From: Combretum micranthum
Taxonomy: Eukaryota > Streptophyta > Magnoliopsida > Myrtales > Combretaceae
Direction: 5' to 3'
Length of the DNA stretch: 64,000 nt
NCBI GenBank assembly: GCA_024138025.1
Contig: JAMXBD010000719.1
Location: 310,001 to 374,000, forward strand
Of this stretch, positions 11,041 through 23,639 are shown piece after piece (the first letter of the stretch is position 1; each line of letters starts with the position of its first letter). The position numbers were made by a program, and so were the translations under genes. The notes under the pieces are model-generated. The model saw only the letters and a program-made list of their open reading frames with translations. It had not been told where the DNA came from and ran no database searches.

Positions 11041-14000
11041 GCCTACCTAAAAGCTTAAGCCAATATGATTATAGACCAGAATAAATGAATGTGTAATGGT
11101 TGTGAACCATTTGCTATTGCCACAAATGTTTCTATAGGAGATATAAGTATTTGGGTTACTTCTATTAACCCTCTGAGCAGTTAATACTATTAAAACCCAA
11201 AATTCCCTTAGCAGGTTGACGAAGTGTGAGTGTTCCACTATTGTTTACCACACTTTAACTAAAAGATATACATTATTGTCTATTGCATTTCATTAAGAAT
11301 ATGTGCATGTGTACATCTCATGTGTACTTGCATTATTGTCATACGAGATTTTCACTCACTTTTCATCTTTTTTATGTTCAAATGGATCAAATGAGGATTG
11401 TTATGATCACAAAGGTTATAAGAATATAAGGACCCACTATCACCCCCATAATAAAAACAGTGATAACAGCTCGCCAATCACATATAACATGCAGAATTAT
11501 ATGTAAGGTTGTCATAGAAAAAGTGTTTGAAGTATTATTGGCCTAAACCTCAATACTCAACTAATAAATTTAAAAACTATTGATTTTTTTTAAACTTGTA
11601 ATAAAAACACAACATCACATTTATCATATATTACAAGGAAAATAAGTTCAAGATATACATATACTAGGTTTAGATATTACAAAAAAGGCTTTTCACAAGC
11701 CTTATACAAAAGCTACAAAAGGTAATTCAATCTATAACATCAAATGTAAACATCAAAAGGTTCCATAACTAGTCTATTACAAAATAGGAATTCCATCCTG
11801 GTCCATAGTCATACCTAGTCCTTAGGTCATCTAAGAAATCCTAAAGTCGGTACCATAACCCATATTCATGTAAAACTCATCTTGATCGTCACCTGAAATA
11901 TTTAAAATATGAGCCAAAGGCCCAGTACACAAGTAACGAATACAAATGCAAAGTGATCCACACGTACTTAAACTAAATGCAAATGCAACAGTCATTAGAT
12001 TATTAGTTAATCTTTAGTTAGCCAAACAATACTGAAGTATTTAAACTCTGGATAACAAGGATTTCTAGAGGAACTTGAGTAACGATCACGATGCTTAGGA
12101 GGTTGATATAAGTAGCTCGGATACTCATATCTCCTATAATTTTATCAAAAAAAAAAAAAAGCAATCTCATTTAAGGTTCTCAGCTGTTTCTTGACTTTAC
12201 TTAACTCAATCCATAATATCACCTAATTCAAGTGTTCCCATAAACATTGAATTAAATCAGATTACATCCTTTTAAGAATAAGCAAGTGATATACCAATAC
12301 CGAATACCCCATCAATTACACATTGAACCACTTATGAAAGTCATTTCAAAATAACAAGGTGGCCTAAGCATCTAAAACTGTCATGCCCCCTAATCTAAGC
12401 AGGCACCGCTCTTCGAATCAGATTCAACGGTGTAAAAGACACTCATACAAGCAATTATTAAATTTTCTTCATTTAAAGTAATTTTAAAGGATGTCTATCA
12501 TAAACAAAGAATCAAGCAAGTTACTGCGTACCTGAAATAGCTCGGGAGCTAATAGGGTTACTCGAGCGAGGATCTATCACTGTACAAAGAAAATATTGAA
12601 TTTCTCACTTAGTTCAAGCACAAATCAACTAGTTTCAAACATAACCAATCAAAGAAATTCAAATAAATTATTACAAAGTCATAATAGAGCATTTAAACAT
12701 CATATAATATCATACAATACTCAACAAATACTCAATTGATCATATATCAAGCTTTGGAAAATATTGGAGGAAGTTTTTGAAAATGAAATTGCAGGGGATA
12801 TGCGGCCTTCAACGCCGCAGCGTTGGTCGGTGTACTATGCACTAAAAACTCAATGCTTACCATAGCTGGCAGCATTCAATAATACGCCGGCCGCGTTGTG
12901 TCTACACGCAGCTTTGAGCCGGTATAAACTGCAACTCCAATTTTTCTAAATTTCCGAGAGTTCCACGGGTTGGTCCACACCGGTGGATACCCCTAACACC
13001 AGCATGTTGCCATGTATGCCGGAAGTGTTGACCCCTACACAGCGGTGTTGGGACGGCATACACTGTAGCATATATTTTTGGAAAAATTGCAGACCTTCCT
13101 ACTTCGAAACATAAAATTTTTACTACATTTCTCATTTCCAATCTTCCTCCAAACTCATTTCGAACTCCAATCTTCAATCCATATGTATTCTAACTTCTTT
13201 CAATACAAAATCTTCATTTTGAGCTCATCAAACATCAATGTTTACCATGTCAAACAAAATTCTTCATTCAACCCTTCACATTACAAAATTAACTACTCAA
13301 CCCATTGTCATCCTAACTCAACCATTCAACATTTCCAAATTCATATAAAACACATACTACAAACTCCTCTAGCAAATAACACTACTCAAACTACCACTAA
13401 AGTATAAAAACCATCCTATCACCATTTAGCATATAAACCCTATTCTAATAAAAGCATAACTTAAGTATACATAAAGTAAGAGGAACACACTTCCATAAAG
13501 ACTTTGTGCCTTGGTTTAGGAATCTTGTTGCAAGCCTTTGAGAGTTTAATTTGTGGAAGATAAAGAGTTTTATTATATATAGTCATGGGAGAGCTTTTGG
13601 GAGAATAGAAATGGAGTTTTGAAGCTTTTGGAGTATGTTATATTGGATTGAAAATTTTGGATGAATTTTGCACTTTTAGAAGTTAATATTATCCATTTGT
13701 TGACTTTAGTGGCTGCAAATTAAGGTCTTTAATTGGCTTCTTTGGTTATTAATGAGCTTGCTTTTTGGTTAATTCAAGGTGGTCTTGGGCTTTATTTGTA
13801 ACTAAAATTTTCTACTAAATATATGATTAAATACATGTATAATTCAACTTGTTCTAATCATATTTCATACATTTTAATGCACTTAAAATTTATGAACCCA
13901 ATATTTAAACATTCTAAGGTATTTAATTATTTTTAACACAACAACACATCTCATATTTCATGCATCAACATTTATCACATTTCAAAATCATATATAATTT

Positions 14001-14499
14001 CAATAACACATTTATAAAATATAGATTGAGAAATTCATGGCTATTTCAAAGATAGATTTCGAAGAGCATCTTGATATGCTTAGTGACTAAGATCGCACAC
14101 TCCTTGATGTTTATTTAGAGGATTCATGATGTATGTTTATACTTGTTTTAGTTTTATGAGTCTTTCCTTAAGCCCTATATTGTATTGCTTTATAGTATAC
14201 ATTTCTAATACTTGTTACTTTTCGGGATATAGTTTTGAGATACTTCATGCTTGAGATGTTTTGAGAGATTGGATACAGTTTATCGGATACTATATATGTT
14301 GGCTTACTCATAGGAGTAGTCTTTTTATCAATCTTTTGTAAAGTTTATTTTTCCACTAGAATAACAAACGTTTTCAAAATCTACATTGGTTAGTAAACAA
14401 TCACAATAAAGTAGTTTTTTAAATTAGCATTTATGTATAATGTCTTAGTGTTATACATTGCGAAACCGACTACGCTTTGACCATATTGAGGGCGTGACA
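11041..14499 (+). repeat. Gypsy-type LTR relic with a nested inserted LTR fragment
   Basis: 11350-11420 matches 23640-23710, and 14056-14499 matches 23713-24180. In the second copy these two pieces are adjacent, so ~2.6 kb (about 11420-14050) was inserted here or lost there. The shared part ends GGGCGTGACA at 14499, followed by ACATT, which looks like an LTR end (TG/CA type). The inserted part reads like a gypsy LTR in the opposite orientation: TGTCATGCCCC at 12381, and GC-rich motifs around 12790-13060 that stand out from the AT-rich surroundings. Exact ends of the nested piece were not resolved. No intact coding sequence. Confidence 0.45.
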
Positions 14500-14711
14500 A
14501 CATTCATTTGGGTTGGATTCAATTACTAAAATGACCCTCTATAAGTTTTAATTATGAGAATGCTCATAAAATTTAGGACTCATACATCATATAAGCTAAC
14601 TTTGCAAATTTAATAAATTTGTTAAAGATCCAAAAGATATTAATTTTAAATTTTATATATTATTTAAAAATAAAAACAAAAATTTTTACTTAGTCTGTCA
14701 ATGAGTATAAA
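14056..14711 (+). repeat. Segmental duplication copy A, part left of the copia insertion
   Basis: Aligns by eye with 23713-24384, including a shared run around AAGATCGCACACTCCTTGAT and the downstream AT-rich spacer. The match continues after the copia element at 20255, showing that the element split this copy. Confidence 0.75.
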
Positions 14712-15182
14712 TGTTAGCTTTATTTTTAATGAACCAATTTTGTGAGCTTATATGTGTAATTTAAATTAATTGTAAAAGGGTTATTATAAAATATAAAGTC
14801 CAAATAAAGTGATCTTATAAAGTTATAGACTTTAAATTTATCGTATATATTAAGTTATGGAATATTATGTGTAGAGACCAGATATATTATTTCCTATTTT
14901 GTAATGTGCAGAATAGGAAATAATAAATAAAGAGATGTGTATAAATATATGGTCATAGTCCCTAAGTCATAGCACAATATCTATCATCAAAGAGAATAGA
15001 GAGAGATAGAGGAAATCTCCTAAAGGTTTCATATTGACTTGGAAGACCAAACCATCCAAAATCAAAGCATTTGTGTGTCTTCCATATCATATATTCAAGT
15101 ATGCTTCCGCAATTTCTTCTTTTTGTTTATGCCTAATTTTACACGTTATTGAGTTTAAGGATTTAAAGATTTAATCCCCACA
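14712..15182 (+). repeat. Copia left (5') LTR
   Basis: Starts TGTTAGCTTTATTTTTAATG and ends TTTAATCCCCACA. Matches 19762-20254 along its length with scattered substitutions and small indels, implying an old insertion. Confidence 0.85.
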
Positions 15183-15200
15183 AGTAGTATCAAGGCAGTC
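15183..15200 (+). other. Copia primer-binding site (degenerate, initiator tRNA-Met type)
   Basis: AGTAGTATCAAGGCAGTC directly after the left LTR resembles the usual plant copia site TGGTATCAGAGCC complementary to initiator tRNA-Met, with several mismatches. Confidence 0.6.
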
Positions 15201-16769
15201 ATGTGCAAGATTAGAGCCATGAAGTTATTATTTTTGTTGATTAATTTGTCTATGGCTCTTTCCTAATCTTTAAAAGATTAGGGTTTTCAATATTGATATT
15301 TTGTTTACGGTATTATATACATATATATTATCCTAATTTTAAAAATTAGGATTTGAAGGGTAACATAAAAGGATTTAGGTTATGATTTAAAAGTCATCAG
15401 AATTTTGATGTTTGTAATTAGAAAAACTATGGATCAACAAGGTAATTTAATTATATATAAATTCTCAAGATGTTGATTATAGATACATATATACGTATAT
15501 ATAAACATGATTTCACCTTCATGCTTTTTTAGAGTTCGATGATTTAGCTTATGACTACAGAATAATGATAATCATGTTTTGTCCTTTTGTGGAGATCGTC
15601 ATTGGTGTATGGAATGTTGGTGATTCCATAGTTTATGCAACTTTGTCATTAACACTAAATATTAGTGAATAATTCGCTTTTTTTTATTGTTTACCTGAAT
15701 TTTTCATATGGATTCACATGTGATGGATGATGGTTTTACGGGCGACCAAAGGGGCGTGATATGCTCTGGTCATGATTTTTTTTTTAAATCACAGCGATCG
15801 CTTGGGCGTGATCCTTCCCCTACAACTTGATATGTTTTCGTAATTTGATCATAATTTTTTTATACGATATCGATTGAGGTGATTCAGGTTGCGTTGGAAA
15901 GCTTAAAAAGAAATCTATATCTTTCATGTTTCGAGTTTTTACAAATTCTAAAGAGTATCAGTACTTAAATTTCACTTCTTTCCAACTGATACATTTTCAA
16001 GCAAAGTTAAAAACTTGTTTTTGTTTGTTTTATGTTTGTTTGCTTTAGCAAATAGATCTTTTTGGACTAAAATAAGATAGATATGTGTTATAATGATTGA
16101 TTAAGATAATTAAGCATGATTTGGATAGATTTACAAATTTAACAAATAGTTAAATTAAATATAGAAGTTAGATATAAAATGAACTTAGTTATAAATCTAA
16201 GTTCAACTGACTAAATAAGCTTGAATTAGCTAAAAGGAATTAGATTACTTAAGTTTAATCAACTTGAACTAGTTTTAGATTAAATGATTAATTTTAATCA
16301 ATTTGGCTTAGATTAAGTTAAAATGAGTTTAATAGCTAATAATTGGCTCAGATGAATGTGTTAGGATAATCTTTAAATAACATGAGCAATAAGTTGTTTC
16401 AAATGTTTATTTGCTTTGAATATGAATGCTTTTATGTATGAGTGCTTTATATATGTTATGTTTTGTGATAAGAAATTATAATTAAAGTGAAAAGAATTAC
16501 TTTGACAGACAAAGGAGAACTGTCTATATTTTGGCAGGGCGATATTTGTAGCCATAGTGGGGTTCCACATTAGTGTCTGATCAAATAAGGTTAATAAAAG
16601 TTTGAGAAAGTAGATGATTAGTTTAGTTTAGTTTCTTATACGAGTTTTTTCCTTAACAAAAGTGGATATCTGACATATCTTCGAGGTGGTTTCTGATCTA
16701 TCTTCCGAGATAGCTTCTACCTTTATTTGTATTTCATATTCAAGGTACGCAGTAACTTGCATGATGATT

Positions 16770-17700
16770 GATAGGATAGGCATCCTAAATGGATTAAGAA
16801 CTTAAAGACGGCTTAATAATTGATGAGTGTTGGTTGTGCTTTACGTCGTTGAATCTAGATCGGGAGAGCGACAACCTTGTCATGATGCAATGGCATGGTA
16901 GTAAAGCACTTAGCCCAATCTTTTTTCATGATACAATGACTCAAATCCATGATGCCATGGTTCACCATGATGAAATGGTGGTTTATCTTAAGGGCTAAGT
17001 TGGTAGCTAATAGAGTTAACTGTATCGGTGTATTCTCTACTTAGGCTCGGGAGGAAATAATATGTTTTAGTTTATGGGTATGGGACCGTTGAACTAACTG
17101 ATATTATAGACCGGGATAAGTGAAGTGTATAAAGGAGTGTGAACCCTAGATGACGCTATTAATATTCTTTATCGGTTAGATATAGAAGATATAGATACCG
17201 GTCTATCTATATCAACCTCCTAAGCAGCTGCTGTTATTCAAGACCCCAGATTCCCATTGGCTTGTTCCGGAGTGTAAGTGCTCCATTGTTGATTTGTTTA
17301 TTTTAATGGAAAGATAATAACTTGTGGATTGATGCATTGCATTTAGTTAAGCTCGCATGCCACTCCGTGTGTGATTGAGTTACTATGTATTGAGCTCCAG
17401 CTCATTTCTGTTTATGTTTATCTTTTACAAGTTGTTGATGAAGTTGTTATTGTTGATGATGAAGATGAGTAATGAGATGATGACTTGATGATGATGTGGA
17501 GGCTGTTGATGTTGTTCTTCTTCTTATTGTTGTTGTTGTTAATGTGATGATGTTTGTTTCGGGCATCGGGCGAAGTTGAAGATTTGGGAGATGACTGAAA
17601 TGTAATAGGACCGAGATATATTTATATTTTGTTTCTTCTTTGTTTTGTTTATCGAGACTAGATTTATTTATATATTGTATTTTTTATTAAGAGCTTGTTA
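16770..17700 (+). repeat. LTR-like fragment nested in the copia interior
   Basis: 17000-17420 resembles 11047-11350: GAGTGTAAGTGCTCCATTGTT here against GTGTGAGTGTTCCACTATTG there, followed by similar TGCATTGCATTT motifs. It carries a GAT/GTT trinucleotide-rich stretch (17440-17560). Probably a gypsy LTR piece inserted in or recombined into the copia element. Ends not resolved. Confidence 0.35.
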
Positions 17701-18014
17701 ATGACCAAATGTTATTAAATAATTGTCTACCCCTAAAAGTAAATCATAAAGTGTTTTTATAAGGTTAGTTTCTTAGAAAACTGGTTTGCTCTGTAGGGAG
17801 TAGAAGTTTATAAGTCGTTTTATAAAATTTGATTTTTCGCTGCCAAATCCAGTTATTTGAAAATCCAACTAAACGATTTCTTAGATTAAAATTGGTTTAG
17901 CAATTGTCAATATAAACAACTTCTTTAAAGACAACCTTACGTATAATTTGTGAGAGTTATATGTGGTTGGGGACTTAGTGTGTTTAATTTAAGAATTAAG
18001 CGTACCGAGTCTTT

Positions 18015-19310
18015 ACACTCATGGATTATGATGGCACACATAGAGCATTTTGATCTTGAGTTATATTAGATGATTGTAAAGACAATGTTTCTCAATGGTG
18101 AAATTGATGAAAGGATTTATATGGTGCAACCATAAAACTATGAATTAGGATAATTCAAAAAAAAATTGCAAGTTAAAGAAATCCATCTATGGGCTTAAGC
18201 AAGCATCTCAACAATGGTATCACAAATTTCATCAAATCATCATCTCATACGGTTTTGAGATGAATTCTATAGATGATTGTGTATACCATAAGTTCAGTGG
18301 GAGCAAGTTTATTTTTTCGGTATTATATGTGGATGACATATTACTTGCCACAAATAATATAAGTCTATTATGTGAAACTAAGAGATTTCTATCACAAAAT
18401 ATTGAAATGAAAGATCTTGGTGAAGCTTCTTTTGTATTAAGAATTTAGATACACCGTGACCATTCATAAGGTATTCTTGGATTATTACAAAACAGCTCTA
18501 TTAAGATAGTGCTCAAAAGGTTTGCATGAAGGATGTAAACAAGAGATACCTCTATTGCTAAAGGTCACTAATTTAGTTTAATTCGATGTCTCAAGGATGA
18601 CCTTGAAAGTAAAAAGATAACAAAAAGGGGTTCCTTATGCTTCAGCTATAGGAAGCCTTATGTATAATCAAATATGTACACATCTAGATATTGCGTACAT
18701 TGTTGGAATGTTGGGCAGACATTTGAGTAATCCTAAAGTGAATCATTAGAAAGTAGCGAAGAGAGTCATGTAGTATTTGTAGAGAACAAAAGATTATACG
18801 CTTACATACAGGAAATCAGATTAGTTAGATATCATTAGGTATTTTGATTCTCATTTCGTTGGATGCTAAGATAGCTTAAGATCCATATCAAGATATACTT
18901 ATTTGCTTAAGGAATGGTTTCTTAAAGAAAAACTAAGTAGACACTTATGCCTTCTTCTATCATGGTGGCAGAATTTATATCCTGTTATGAGGTTTTTAAT
19001 CATGGAATATAGCTAGAAATGTTGTCATTAGGCTGCGCATTATAAGTAATATTGAAAGATCACTAAAGATATTTTTGTGACAATAAATCAACAACATTGT
19101 ATTCCAACAAAAACAGGAGCTCAACGAAGTGAAAAAATATTAATATTAAGTTCCTGGTGGTGAAGGAAAAAGTTTTGAATTGATAGATGTCTATAGAGAA
19201 TTTATGAACAAACTCCATGATTATGGAACTACTTACTAAAGGTTTGCCACCCAAGGTCTTTCATGAGTATATTGCTCATATGGGTGTTATGTATTTTTAA
19301 GGATATGTAG
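18015..19310 (+). pseudogene. Copia reverse transcriptase / RNase H relic
   Basis: Read across stops and frameshifts, this matches the C-terminal part of copia pol: LNGEIDERIYMVQP, then the reverse-transcriptase active-site block LYVDDILLATN (18327-18359), EMKDLGEASFVL, the RNase H part (VGMLGRHLSN; AEFISCYE), and the typical copia tail with PLTKGLPP-like and MGV-like motifs near 19230-19290. The longest uninterrupted frame is 18260-18445. Stops occur within conserved blocks, for example just after DLELY. Non-functional. Confidence 0.8.
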
Positions 19311-19761
19311 TTTCAGTGGGAGTTGTGTTCCAAAGTATTACTCATTATTGTAACATATTGAATTGTCTACAGACTATGATACATTTATGCTTAAAGTTTT
19401 CAGTTATAAAATAATAAAGTTATTTCCAATTATAAAGTTTCATGTTCAATTTTGATATCTGAACTCGTACAGTATAAAATATAAGGTTGGATCAGTTGGA
19501 AATAAGCATGTTAGATCACGTTACATGTAATTTCTATGCTACATATCCATACTTTATCCTTGTCATTCAATTTTATTGATATATATGATCATTGAAGGGT
19601 TAGTTACAACATATGTGATGAAGGCCGCTTTGGTCCTATATTGATATTATTGATGGACCGGATTGTTTTGGGATGCATTCGGCAATAATAACGAAATCTT
19701 AAGTACTCACATGATTTATACACAATTACAAGGCTACGCACATGTAGCACAAGTGGGAGAT

Positions 19762-20254
19762 TGTTATATTTATTTTTAATAAACCAATTTTGTGGGCATG
19801 TATGTGTAAATTAAATTAATTATGTAAAGGGGGTTATTATAAGATATAAAGTTAAAATAAAGTGATCTAATAAAGTTATGGAATTTTAATGTATAATATA
19901 TATTAAGTATAAAATATTATTTGTAGAGACCAAATATATTGTTTTCTATTTTACGATGGGTAGAATAGGAAATAATAAATAAGGACATGTGTATAAATAT
20001 ATAATCGTGGTCCCCAAGTCATATGTACAAAAATACTCTTCTAAAATCACATCATCAAATAGAATGGAGAGAGATAGGGGAAATCTCTTAAAAGTTATAT
20101 ATTGACTTGGAAGACCAAACCATCCAAAATCAAAGCATTCTGTACGTCTTTCATATCATATATTTAGGTATGTTTTCGTCATTAGTTTTACATGTTTGTG
20201 CCCTAATCTTATACATATTATTGAGTTTAGGAATGTAAAGATTTAACTCCCACA
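19762..20254 (+). repeat. Copia right (3') LTR
   Basis: Starts TGTTATATTTATTTTTAATA and ends TTTAACTCCCACA. A purine tract precedes it. Matches the left LTR. Confidence 0.85.
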
Positions 20255-23000
20255 CAAAATGTTCGTTAATATTTTTCAAATTTCAAATAAATGAGGACTA
20301 CAAAAGAGAAAACCCGATCAACTAAGAAGTATTTCATGATCTGTCTACAAAGGTGTCAAGTGGCGATCATAGCAAGAAAAGTAGAAGGTGCCAACCCAAG
20401 TTCGAGCAGGACCGGTTATACCTAAGAAAATGCTAACTCACATATTTGAATGGTTCTTTAGTTTATCGATCAATGAATTCCAAACTTGATCAATTTATCG
20501 AGGTCCTTTTATTCTTTGTTTACCTTTTACTTGTCAAAGAGGAAGTTGAAATATTCCATGATTGAGATTTTTGTTTCTTGCATGCTGCCACCGTGGGACC
20601 ACATTGAGATGAGCTTTGGTGTCCAACTTCCGACGATTTGTATAAACAAAAGGTTTAAGGAAAGACTCCGACTACCTACACTACCTAAAAGAGGACTCTA
20701 TCTCTTATTTTAATGTATATTACCAAGTGGAGAGTTTTTATGGTTTCCTTGACTAACTATCTAGCCTATTATCTAATGATTAAAATAATTATTATAATGT
20801 AAATATTAATTACTTTAATTATTATCCTATCTAAATTAATTATGGGATCATAAATTTTATAGATTCTCATTATAATTAATCCAATTTGCGACCGCAATGC
20901 AACTTTACTTCTCCCATTAACTTTCCTCCAATAATATAAAAAATAAAAATTGAATATTGCAAATAAATTATGAACGAAGAAAGAAAAGCGGATGACGAGA
21001 TCTAAATTATAAGATATCGACCACGCAATATATATTTGTGTGCACGCCTTTAAACCATTTTGTCCATCGCATGTTTAACTTGCGATTAATTTTGTAATAA
21101 ATAAAATAGTAAAATTGTGATTTTACATGTGATTTATTACTATAAATGGACAGTTTTAGTAATTTTATAAAAAATTATAAAAATTGTATACAAAACATGT
21201 GATATGTATAAGGAAACATATTTATACAATTATTTTAATATATTTTGTATTCGTATAATTGAATTATCACGATAAACAAACAAATATTCTGTACTACCTT
21301 TCTCCTTTTTCTTTCCCTCTATCAACTACTTGTTCTTCTTTTTATTTTTCATTTTTTTTCCTTTTAAGTCTTCGCCTCTCCCATCGAACCAAATATGAAA
21401 CGTCAATTAGCAAGATGTAAATGTACACAAGAAATTCAAACAACAGCAACAAAATAATATCCATGTAGGGAAGGGCTATTCTCTAGGAGACGTGCAATAC
21501 TATCATAATCATCCTTTACAGTCAAAATGAGTATTTTTCCATTCATTTTCTTGTCTTTCTAATTCTATCTTTATTGTTTTTTTTTTTTTCTGTTGAAATC
21601 CATCCAAAGCCTAGATGTGGGGGTTAGGGCGGAGAGAAAGAAGAAGCTCCTCGTTACCTGTCATCAAGTGCCAAATACCACAAATAATAGTTTAATTATA
21701 ATTTTATAGATTGCAGCTATGCCCCACGAAAAATGAAAATGTGTGTACTGGTAAATGCCACTTGGAACCAAGATTTTCTTAGCTAAACTATGTGATGACT
21801 AATAATTAATTATAGTGTTTGTGTTTTGCCATCCTCGACGCAGCATGTCGCTTTCTCAACCATAGCCATGGTAGTACATTGAGCGTGGTCTTTTTGTTTT
21901 TTTTTCGGCCGACATCGAGCGTGGTCACAAGCTACCAAAAGCGTTCACATCCCTGAATCCTTTGTAAAATTTTTAAAATACCATACTTTAAGAATTTTTT
22001 TTTTTAACGGACTAACTATTTTATTTATAAGGTTTTTTATATGGGTTTTTTATATTTTTATATTTTTTATTTACTTTATACAATACTTTATTTTTATAAA
22101 ATAATAATAAAATATTCTAAAAAAACTCATTTTTTAAGTTTTTTTAAGAAAATTCTAAAAAAATCTAACAAACTCTCTCCAGTTCTATTAACTTAAAAAA
22201 ATGAAGTGCTTGACACGAAAAGATTTGCGAAGGTTCTTGAACGTAGATGCAAATGCTGAGAATTAATATTCCTCGGGAACGTGTGTCCTGAAAAATAAAT
22301 AGGTGGTCTTAATTTATGATATGGCATGTAATTTCTCATATTTATTTAATACGATGTAGATAAAGAATGTTATCAGAATTAGGTGATCGAAGGACTCTTC
22401 ACTTATCTCTCCGGAAAAAAAGTAAAATCCCATCACATCATGCCAAAATTCTACGTCAGAACAAACAGTGGCCCAACACAAAATTACATTGGAGGTGTAT
22501 TTCGTATTATGAAATTCTGAAAAAAAGTATTAGAAGAATACGCTATCCCACATGGGCATGTCTCAAGTTAAAATAAATGAATAAATAAATTATTGTTATT
22601 ATTCTTAAATAACATTGTTTTTGTTTCATATGTAAAATAATATAAGAAGTACATGATAGAGTATTGGTTCGAGGGAGTTCTAGTCATGGGTTAACTGAAA
22701 AACATCCAAGAAATCTTTTGAACTTTTACTGTCCTATTTTTCTCAAGTCCGCGCTTGAACTTTCAAAATCTAAATTGGTTATTTATGAAGAACGGATACC
22801 TACTACTTTTTAAAAAGTCGGTAGTTGAATCTCGTAAAAAGCCGGTTTTAGAAGCTTTAGATATCAATTTTTCAAAAGATGAGGATTCGTGCAATTTTAA
22901 AAGATTTAGAGGATATTTGTATACTTTTTTCTTTATTTTTTTAAATCATACACCTTTTATAGTTTATCATACGAAAACACTAAAAAAATATTTGAGAGTT
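20255..23000 (+). repeat. Segmental duplication copy A, part right of the copia insertion
   Basis: Matches 24385-26756 and then 32538-32690. Shared landmarks include AAGTATTTCATGATCTGTCT, the stretch around GCTGCCACCGTGGGACC, GAAGAAGCTCCTCGTTACC and TTAATTATAGTGTTTGTG. No intact gene is seen; the longest frames (for example 20486-20713) are not supported by any family. Differences from copy B are many small substitutions and indels, so the duplication is not recent. Confidence 0.75.
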
Positions 23001-23639
23001 TTAATATTATAGATATACTCAAATATGGTGGCAGGATTTCTACAAGAAAAGAAAGTAAACATAAGCTATGATTGCCGGAATGCTAGCAAATTTTGGGAGC
23101 ATGCAATGTTTGTGTATTTCTCATTGATTTTTTTTTCTTTTTTTAGTCGTGTTATACACTTTAATAAATATATACCAACAAACGACGAACTAGTATTGCA
23201 GGTGTAAATACAATTGCATATAAATTGATTAATAAAATGGGTAACGATGTAAATGACTTATAAATCATGTACGTACCTATATAAAATAATTGAAACATTA
23301 AAAATACAATATTTATTACCATTAATTATAAAGTTTTAAGTTCAAATTTAGGAATAAATACAAAAAAATCTAGAAAATGGAGAAGGATAAACAATATGGA
23401 CGTGTAACATATAGTCGTAGTGAGTAGTTTGACAGTTTCTTCGAATTTTTTGAATTAAAACTTTGTTAATGTTTAAAATGTCCCTAATTAAATTAATAGA
23501 CAATTAATAGAAACAACGGTACAAAAATGGTGAAAATACTTATATATAAAGGTTAATACTATAATTAAATAGGAAAAAAATTATATCCTCTTTATAATAA
23601 TAATATTTCAGCTCCCTATTATGTTACATATTTTATGGT

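Larger units (their letters stand above)
14712..20254 (+). mobile_element. Ty1/copia LTR retrotransposon, degenerate
   Basis: Two similar LTRs (14712-15182 and 19762-20254) in direct orientation enclose a primer-binding-site-like sequence just inside the left LTR, a degenerate reverse transcriptase/RNase H region on the plus strand, and a purine tract (AAGTGGGAGA) just before the right LTR. The undisturbed paralogous site near 24385 confirms the insertion; the flanks suggest a target duplication of about 4-5 bp ((C/T)AAA). The 5' internal part has been replaced or invaded: 16770-17700 resembles other LTR-like fragments in this window, not copia gag. It cannot be autonomous. Confidence 0.85.

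Noticed and set aside
17440..17560. GAT/GTT trinucleotide-rich stretch as a coding Asp/Val repeat
   Set aside because: No open frame with support around it; it lies inside an LTR-like fragment.
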